Shown here: positions 59,099 to 64,000 of the stretch, piece by piece
Layout of the letters: the number at the start of each line of letters is the position of its first letter
How positions within the stretch are numbered: the first letter of the stretch is position 1
Origin: Desulfobacterales bacterium
GTDB taxonomy: Bacteria; Desulfobacterota; Desulfobacteria; Desulfobacterales; Desulfosalsimonadaceae
Direction: 5' to 3'
Assembly: GCA_018335195.1 (NCBI GenBank)
Contig: JAGXKN010000001.1
Coordinates: 62,001 to 126,000, forward strand
Length of the DNA: 64,000 bases
Notes under the pieces: generated by a model
The model's database searches: none
What the model was told of the DNA's origin: nothing
The model's input: only the letters and a program-made list of their open reading frames with translations
Program-made: the position numbers and the translations under genes

Positions 59099-60193
59099 AT
59101 GATGAAAATCGTTCTCAAATCCGCACTCTGTCTTATCCTGGCCGGGGGGCTGGCCTACGGTATTTTTTTTGCCTGGACCTGGCTGATCACCTTTCATCCT
59201 GCAAGGCTCCAGAAGGAAAAGGTCCGTTGTAACGGGCCGGCACCGACGCTGCAGCCGGGCCAGCAGATCAAGGTGCTTTCCTGGAACGTCCAGTACATGG
59301 CGGGCAAGGGCTATTATTTCTTCTATGAAGGCGGCAAAGACAAGCGCCCGTCTGCCGCATCGATCCAGCATACCCTTGAATCGGTTGCAGAAATCATAAC
59401 AGCCAAGGATCCGGATATCGTTCTGCTCCAGGAAGTCGATACCGGCGCCGCGCGCACGGACTACCGAAACCAGGTCCACGACCTGCTCGCCCTTCTGCCT
59501 GACAAATACCGGTGCCGCACTTCGGCCTGGTACTGGAAGGCCGATTTTGTGCCGCATCCCGCGATTTTCGGAGCCGTCGGCATGCGTCTGGTCATCCTGT
59601 CCAAGTACCGCATATCGCACTCCATGCGCCATCAGCTCCCCCTGATCCCGGAAGGCCCGCTGCGCAGGCAGTACAACCTCAAGCGCGCCGTGCTCGAGGC
59701 CCGCCTGCCGGTTGCCGGCGGCCGGTCTTTTGCGGTGCTCAACACCCATCTGTCAGCTTTCGCCCAGGGCACGGACACCATGGAAAGACAGGTGGCTGAA
59801 GTCAAAAATATCCTCGACAGGCTGTCTGCAGAAGATATTCCCTGGATTGCCGGAGGCGACTACAATCTGCTGCCCCCGGGAAAGGCCTATGAACGCCTGC
59901 CGCAAAAGGCAAAACGCGCATACCGCTCCCAAACCGAGATCAAGCCCCTGTTTGACGCCTACCGGGCCGTGCCCGGCAAAGAAGCGCTCAACAGCGAAGA
60001 CCCGGCGCCCTGGTATACCCATTTCCCCAACGACCCGGCCATAGATCAGCCCGACAAGACCATTGACTATATCTTTTATGCCGACAGCCTCGAGACCGTT
60101 TCCCGCAATGTCCGGCAGGCAGACACTTGGTCGATCTCGGACCACCTGCCGGTGATCGCGGAATTCCGGCTTCCGAAAGGCCCGCGGAAATGA
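59099..60193 (+). CDS. Endonuclease/exonuclease/phosphatase family protein
   Basis: KVLSWNVQYMAG, DPDIVLLQEVD, VLNTHLSAFAQG, WIAGGDYN, TWSISDHLPVIAEF. Confidence 0.88.
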   Translation: MMKIVLKSALCLILAGGLAYGIFFAWTWLITFHPARLQKEKVRCNGPAPTLQPGQQIKVLSWNVQYMAGKGYYFFYEGGKDKRPSAASIQHTLESVAEIITAKDPDIVLLQEVDTGAARTDYRNQVHDLLALLPDKYRCRTSAWYWKADFVPHPAIFGAVGMRLVILSKYRISHSMRHQLPLIPEGPLRRQYNLKRAVLEARLPVAGGRSFAVLNTHLSAFAQGTDTMERQVAEVKNILDRLSAEDIPWIAGGDYNLLPPGKAYERLPQKAKRAYRSQTEIKPLFDAYRAVPGKEALNSEDPAPWYTHFPNDPAIDQPDKTIDYIFYADSLETVSRNVRQADTWSISDHLPVIAEFRLPKGPRK

Positions 60194-61524
60194 GAGATCC
60201 GGACACTTTTTTTGCAGAAAAAAACCCGGTTGGCATCCTACAGGACCTGATCTGCTTTGACACCACCAATCCCCCCGGCAATGAGGGGCCCTGCATTGAA
60301 TACATCCGGCGTCTGCTGGAAAATGCGGGCATCCCGACACAAATCATAGCCAAAAACGAAAACCGGCCCAACCTGATCGCGCGCATTGCCGGGGACAACA
60401 CCGCCCCGCCCCTTCTGCTTTACGGCCATGTGGACGTGGTCACCGCCAACTCCCAGACCTGGCAATACCCTCCGTTTGAAGGACGGATGGTGAACGGATA
60501 CGTATGGGGCCGCGGCGCCCTGGACATGAAAGGCGGCCTGGCCATGATGGTCTCGGCCATGCTGAGACTTGCCCGAGAAGAACGCTCGCCTGCAGGGGAC
60601 ATCGTTTTTGCCGCGGTTTCGGACGAAGAGTCCGGAGGCATTCACGGCGCCCGGTTTCTGGTGGAAAATTACCCGGAACTTTTTGCCGGCATCCGGTATG
60701 CCATCGGCGAATTCGGCGGGGCCAGCATGGATTTCGGCGGCAGGCGCTTTTACCCCATCCAGGTGTCGGAAAAGCAAGTCTGCTCAATTCGGGCCACGGC
60801 CAGGGGGATGGGCGGGCACGGATCAATGCCGATTCACGGCGGCGCCATGGGCACGATCGGCAAATTGCTGTGTATCCTGGACCGAAGATCTCTGCCGGTA
60901 CGCATCACCCCGACAGCCCGACAAATGATTAATACAATATCCAAAAACACCGGCTTTCCATACAATACTATTTTAAAACAGCTTTTAAATCCGCAGCTGA
61001 CGGATACCGCCCTGTTTCTCATGGGACCGAAAAGCAGAAACTTTCGCCCGCTGCTGCGCAACACGGTCAGTCCCACCATGATTCAGGGCGGGCACAAGAT
61101 CAACGTGATTCCCAGCGAGGTTATCCTGCACATGGACGGTAGAATGGTGCCGGGCTGCACCCCGGAAGAACTGATCGAAGAAGTGCGGCGACTGACAAAC
61201 GGCCGGATCGCACTTGAAGTCCTGCGCTATGAGCCGGGCCCGCCCGAACCGGACATGAGCATGTTCGGCCTGCTATCAGATGTAATCCGTTCCGCGGACC
61301 CGGGCGGCATTGCCGTGCCGCTGCTGCTGCCCGGAGTCACGGATGCCCGTTTTTTTTCCCGGCTGGGAATCCAGACATACGGATTTACCCCCTTAAAACT
61401 GCCCCGGGACTTTGATTATTTCACCTTTATACACAATGCAGATGAGCGCGTGCCCGGCAATGCAGTGAAATTCGGCGCAAACACCGTCCATGACCTCCTC
61501 TGCCGCTACGGCCGGGCCGGTTAA
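60190..61524 (+). CDS. M20 family peptidase (ArgE/DapE-like)
   Basis: LLLYGHVDVVTANSQTWQYPPFEGRMVNGYVWGRGALDMKGGLAMMVSAM; AVSDEESGGIHGARFL; ATGA overlap with upstream gene. Confidence 0.88.
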   Translation: MRDPDTFFAEKNPVGILQDLICFDTTNPPGNEGPCIEYIRRLLENAGIPTQIIAKNENRPNLIARIAGDNTAPPLLLYGHVDVVTANSQTWQYPPFEGRMVNGYVWGRGALDMKGGLAMMVSAMLRLAREERSPAGDIVFAAVSDEESGGIHGARFLVENYPELFAGIRYAIGEFGGASMDFGGRRFYPIQVSEKQVCSIRATARGMGGHGSMPIHGGAMGTIGKLLCILDRRSLPVRITPTARQMINTISKNTGFPYNTILKQLLNPQLTDTALFLMGPKSRNFRPLLRNTVSPTMIQGGHKINVIPSEVILHMDGRMVPGCTPEELIEEVRRLTNGRIALEVLRYEPGPPEPDMSMFGLLSDVIRSADPGGIAVPLLLPGVTDARFFSRLGIQTYGFTPLKLPRDFDYFTFIHNADERVPGNAVKFGANTVHDLLCRYGRAG

Positions 61525-61671
61525 TTCCTGCTCGCCTTTTCCCATCGGTATCAAAGCCGAGCCGGGCAAATTCTCCTTGACGTGTGGCCGGATTATATTT
61601 AGGTTAATGTTTTTACTGAAAAATTATTGGCAACATTGAAATCGGTATACAAAACGGAGGTGCTTATCTTA

Positions 61672-62832
61672 CTTGACAACCAAAGCCCCCAATCCAAAGA
61701 CGCGCAAATGAAAACAAACAAATCCAGACAGATCGTGGAAGACGCGCTCGCGCACGCGGGCATTACCATCAACGGGGATAAGCCCTATGACATCCAGGTT
61801 CACAACGAGGACCTCTACGAACGTGTTATTCGTGACGGAGAACTGGGCGTGGGAGAATCCTACATGGACGGCTGGTGGGACAGCCCGGCGCTGGACCAGT
61901 TTTTCGACCGGGTATTCCGGGCCGATCTGCAGCAATACTTCAAGGACAACTGGAAGGCCTCGCTTCACCTGCTAAAGGCCAAGCTACTCAATCTCCAGAA
62001 AGATCAGCGGGCCTACAAGGTGGGCGAGCAGCACTATGATGTGGGTAACGATTTGTATCGCGATATGCTCGATTCGCGGATGGCCTATACCTGCGGCTAC
62101 TGGAGCGGCGGCGCATGCGATCTGGACGAGGCCCAGGAGGCCAAGCTGGATCTGATATGCCGGAAAATCGAGCTTGAACCCGGCATGAAGGTGCTGGATC
62201 TAGGCTGCGGCTGGGGATGCTTTGCCAAGTATGCCGCGGAAAATTACGGCGCGGAAGTCACCGGCGTAACCGTCTCCCAGGAGCAGGTGGATCTGGGCAA
62301 CAAGATTTGCGAGGGCCTGCCGGTCAATATCTATCTTGACGACTACAGGAACGCAACCGGCAAGTACGACCGGGTGGTCTCCATCGGCATCATGGAGCAC
62401 GTGGGCTACAAAAATCACCGCACCTACATGGAGGTGGCAGACCGGTGCCTGAAAGACAACGGCATCGCCCTGATCCACACTATCGGCGGCAACGTGAGCA
62501 TCACCATCGGCAATCCCTGGACAACCACCTATATTTTCCCCAACAGCATGCTGCCTTCCATCTCCCAGCTCGGCGCGGCCATGGAAGGCCTCTTTGTCAT
62601 GGAAGACTGGCACAACTTTGGCCCGGATTACGACAAGACCCTTATGGTCTGGAACGACAACTTTGAAAAATCCTGGCCCAAGTACCGGGAAAGCTACGGC
62701 GAACGGTTCTACCGGATGTGGAAGTTCTACCTGCTCAGCTCGGCCGGGGCCTTCCGCTCCAGGTCGATTCAGCTGTGGCAGATCGTGATGACCAAACCGG
62801 GACGGGCCCAGCCCGACTGCAGGCTCACGTGA
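61672..62832 (+). CDS. cfa: Cyclopropane-fatty-acyl-phospholipid synthase (E. coli CFA type)
   Basis: GVGESYMDGWWDSPALDQFF; VLDLGCGWGCFAKYAAENYGAEVTGVTVSQEQ; IFPNSMLPSISQLG, FVMEDWHNFGPDYDKTLMVW; TTG 61672 follows GGAGG, ATG 61708 is the alternative. Confidence 0.92.
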   Translation, partial: LDNQSPQSKDAQMKTNKSRQIVEDALAHAGITINGDKPYDIQVHNEDLYERVIRDGELGVGESYMDGWWDSPALDQFFDRVFRADLQQYFKDNWKASLHLLKAKLLNLQKDQRAYKVGEQHYDVGNDLYRDMLDSRMAYTCGYWSGGACDLDEAQEAKLDLICRKIELEPGMKVLDLGCGWGCFAKYAAENYGAEVTGVTVSQEQVDLGNKICEGLPVNIYLDDYRNATGKYDRVVSIGIMEHVGYKNHRTYMEVADRCLKDNGIALIHTIGGNVSITIGNPWTTTYIFPNSMLPSISQLGAAMEGLFVMEDWHNFGPDYDKTLMVWNDNFEKSWPKYRESYGERFYRMWKFYLLSSAGAFRSRSIQLWQIVMTKPGRAQPDCRLT

Positions 62833-62839
62833 ATTTCTC

Positions 62840-63808
62840 ATGAAAACGGCAACCGTCATCATCGTGGGCGGCGGGCCGGCCGGCGCCACCTGCGCCCGGG
62901 AGCTTGCAAGGCACGGCACGGATGTGCTGATCCTGGACAAGGCGGTATTTCCGCGAACCAAGCTTTGCGCCGGCTGGATCACGCCCCGGGTGCTGGCAGA
63001 CCTCGAACTCGATCCGGCCGATTACCCCCACCGGCTGCTGACTTACCGTCGGATCATGTTTTACATCAAGGGCGTGCCCGTGCCCGTGCCCACCCACCAG
63101 TATTCCATCCGGCGTTTTGAATTCGACGATTTTTTGTTAAAACGCGCCGGGGTGCCCGTACAACGCCACCGGGTAAGAAATATCCGCAGAGCCGGCAGCA
63201 AGTACGTTATTGACGATGCATACCAGTGCACCTACCTGGTGGGTGCGGGCGGCACGCACTGCCCGGTTTACAAGTCGCTTTTTTCCGGAATCCATCCCCG
63301 GGATCCCGGGCGCTGCATTGCCACGGCCGAAAAGGAATTTGCCTGGCAATGGCAGGACCCCCAATGCCGCCTGTGGTTTTTCGACCGCGGCCTTCCGGGC
63401 TATGCCTGGTACGTACCCAAGCAAAACGGTTATCTCAACGTGGGCATCGGCGGCAAGCTTTCCTCCCTGAAAAAGCGGGGCGAAACCATCAACACCCACT
63501 GGACGCGCTTTGCCGGCAAGCTCGCGCGAAAGGGCCTGACCGACAGCCGCCGGCTTGCGCCAAAGGGACATATCTACTACCTTCGGGGAGCATTAGATGC
63601 GGTCTGCCGCGAAAACGCGTTTATCCTCGGCGATGCCGCGGGGCTTGCCACCCGGGACATGGGCGAGGGCATCGGCCCGGCCATTGAAAGCGCCAGGCTG
63701 GCGGCCCGCGCCATAATTACTGACAACCCTTATTCCATCCAATCCGTCACCCGGTGGAGCGCTCCGCAAATCCTGGCGGGACGTTTTACTAAGCCGCGCA
63801 AGAAATAA
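62840..63808 (+). CDS. FAD-dependent oxidoreductase, geranylgeranyl reductase family
   Basis: VIIVGGGPAGATCARELARHGTDVLILDKAVFPRTKLCAGWI; FILGDAAGLATRDMGEGIGPAIESARLAA. Confidence 0.88.
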   Translation: MKTATVIIVGGGPAGATCARELARHGTDVLILDKAVFPRTKLCAGWITPRVLADLELDPADYPHRLLTYRRIMFYIKGVPVPVPTHQYSIRRFEFDDFLLKRAGVPVQRHRVRNIRRAGSKYVIDDAYQCTYLVGAGGTHCPVYKSLFSGIHPRDPGRCIATAEKEFAWQWQDPQCRLWFFDRGLPGYAWYVPKQNGYLNVGIGGKLSSLKKRGETINTHWTRFAGKLARKGLTDSRRLAPKGHIYYLRGALDAVCRENAFILGDAAGLATRDMGEGIGPAIESARLAARAIITDNPYSIQSVTRWSAPQILAGRFTKPRKK

Positions 63809-63949
63809 AACGCCGCGAGGCAGAGCCGCTACCGATACATCATTATTTTGTTGCCCCCATCATTGTTTTCCTGATATAACAATTTTCAATAAGACAAATT
63901 GCGTTAAGTTTAAATAACAGCGTTTATACCCTTACAGGAAACTCCCCGC

Positions 63950-64000
63950 ATGGACATGAAGCGGAGTTATTACGAGGATATCCGGCTATTTCCCTCGTGC
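63950..64000 (+). CDS. Start of a CDS truncated by the window edge
   Basis: Open frame MDMKRSYYEDIRLFPSC to base 64000; too short to classify. Confidence 0.4.
   Translation, partial: MDMKRSYYEDIRLFPSC

Overview
The window is a gene-dense, GC-rich bacterial chromosome segment, probably from a Desulfobacterota / sulfate-reducer-like genome. That taxonomic guess is inferred from gene content (tRNA-Sec, MglA-like GTPase, aromatic acyl-CoA genes, dispersed palindromes) and was not tested. About 55 protein genes are supportable, plus tRNA-Sec (selC) and tRNA-Arg(UCU). I see no rRNA, CRISPR array, transposase or prophage. Housekeeping content includes plsB, dapB, alaS, recA, thpR, pgpA, larC, purB, amiC, mutS, dgt, rpoH and cfa. 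The most unusual region is a minus-strand cluster (about 17.6-28.6 kb). It encodes an MglA-like GTPase, two roadblock-type proteins, an orphan TPR-fused PilB/GspE-like ATPase, a response regulator, a PilZ protein, a class III nucleotide cyclase, a zinc-ribbon/sensor/HAMP membrane protein with no output domain, and three unfamiliar proteins. It is a candidate undescribed polarity/signalling system. Other points of interest: a MurU-AmgK-like fusion for cell-wall sugar salvage, a cfa plus geranylgeranyl-reductase-like pair (possible fatty-acid methyl-branching), three tandem paralogous lipoproteins with a conserved YCRxC motif, and several families of dispersed inverted repeats. All family calls come from reading motifs; no database search was run.
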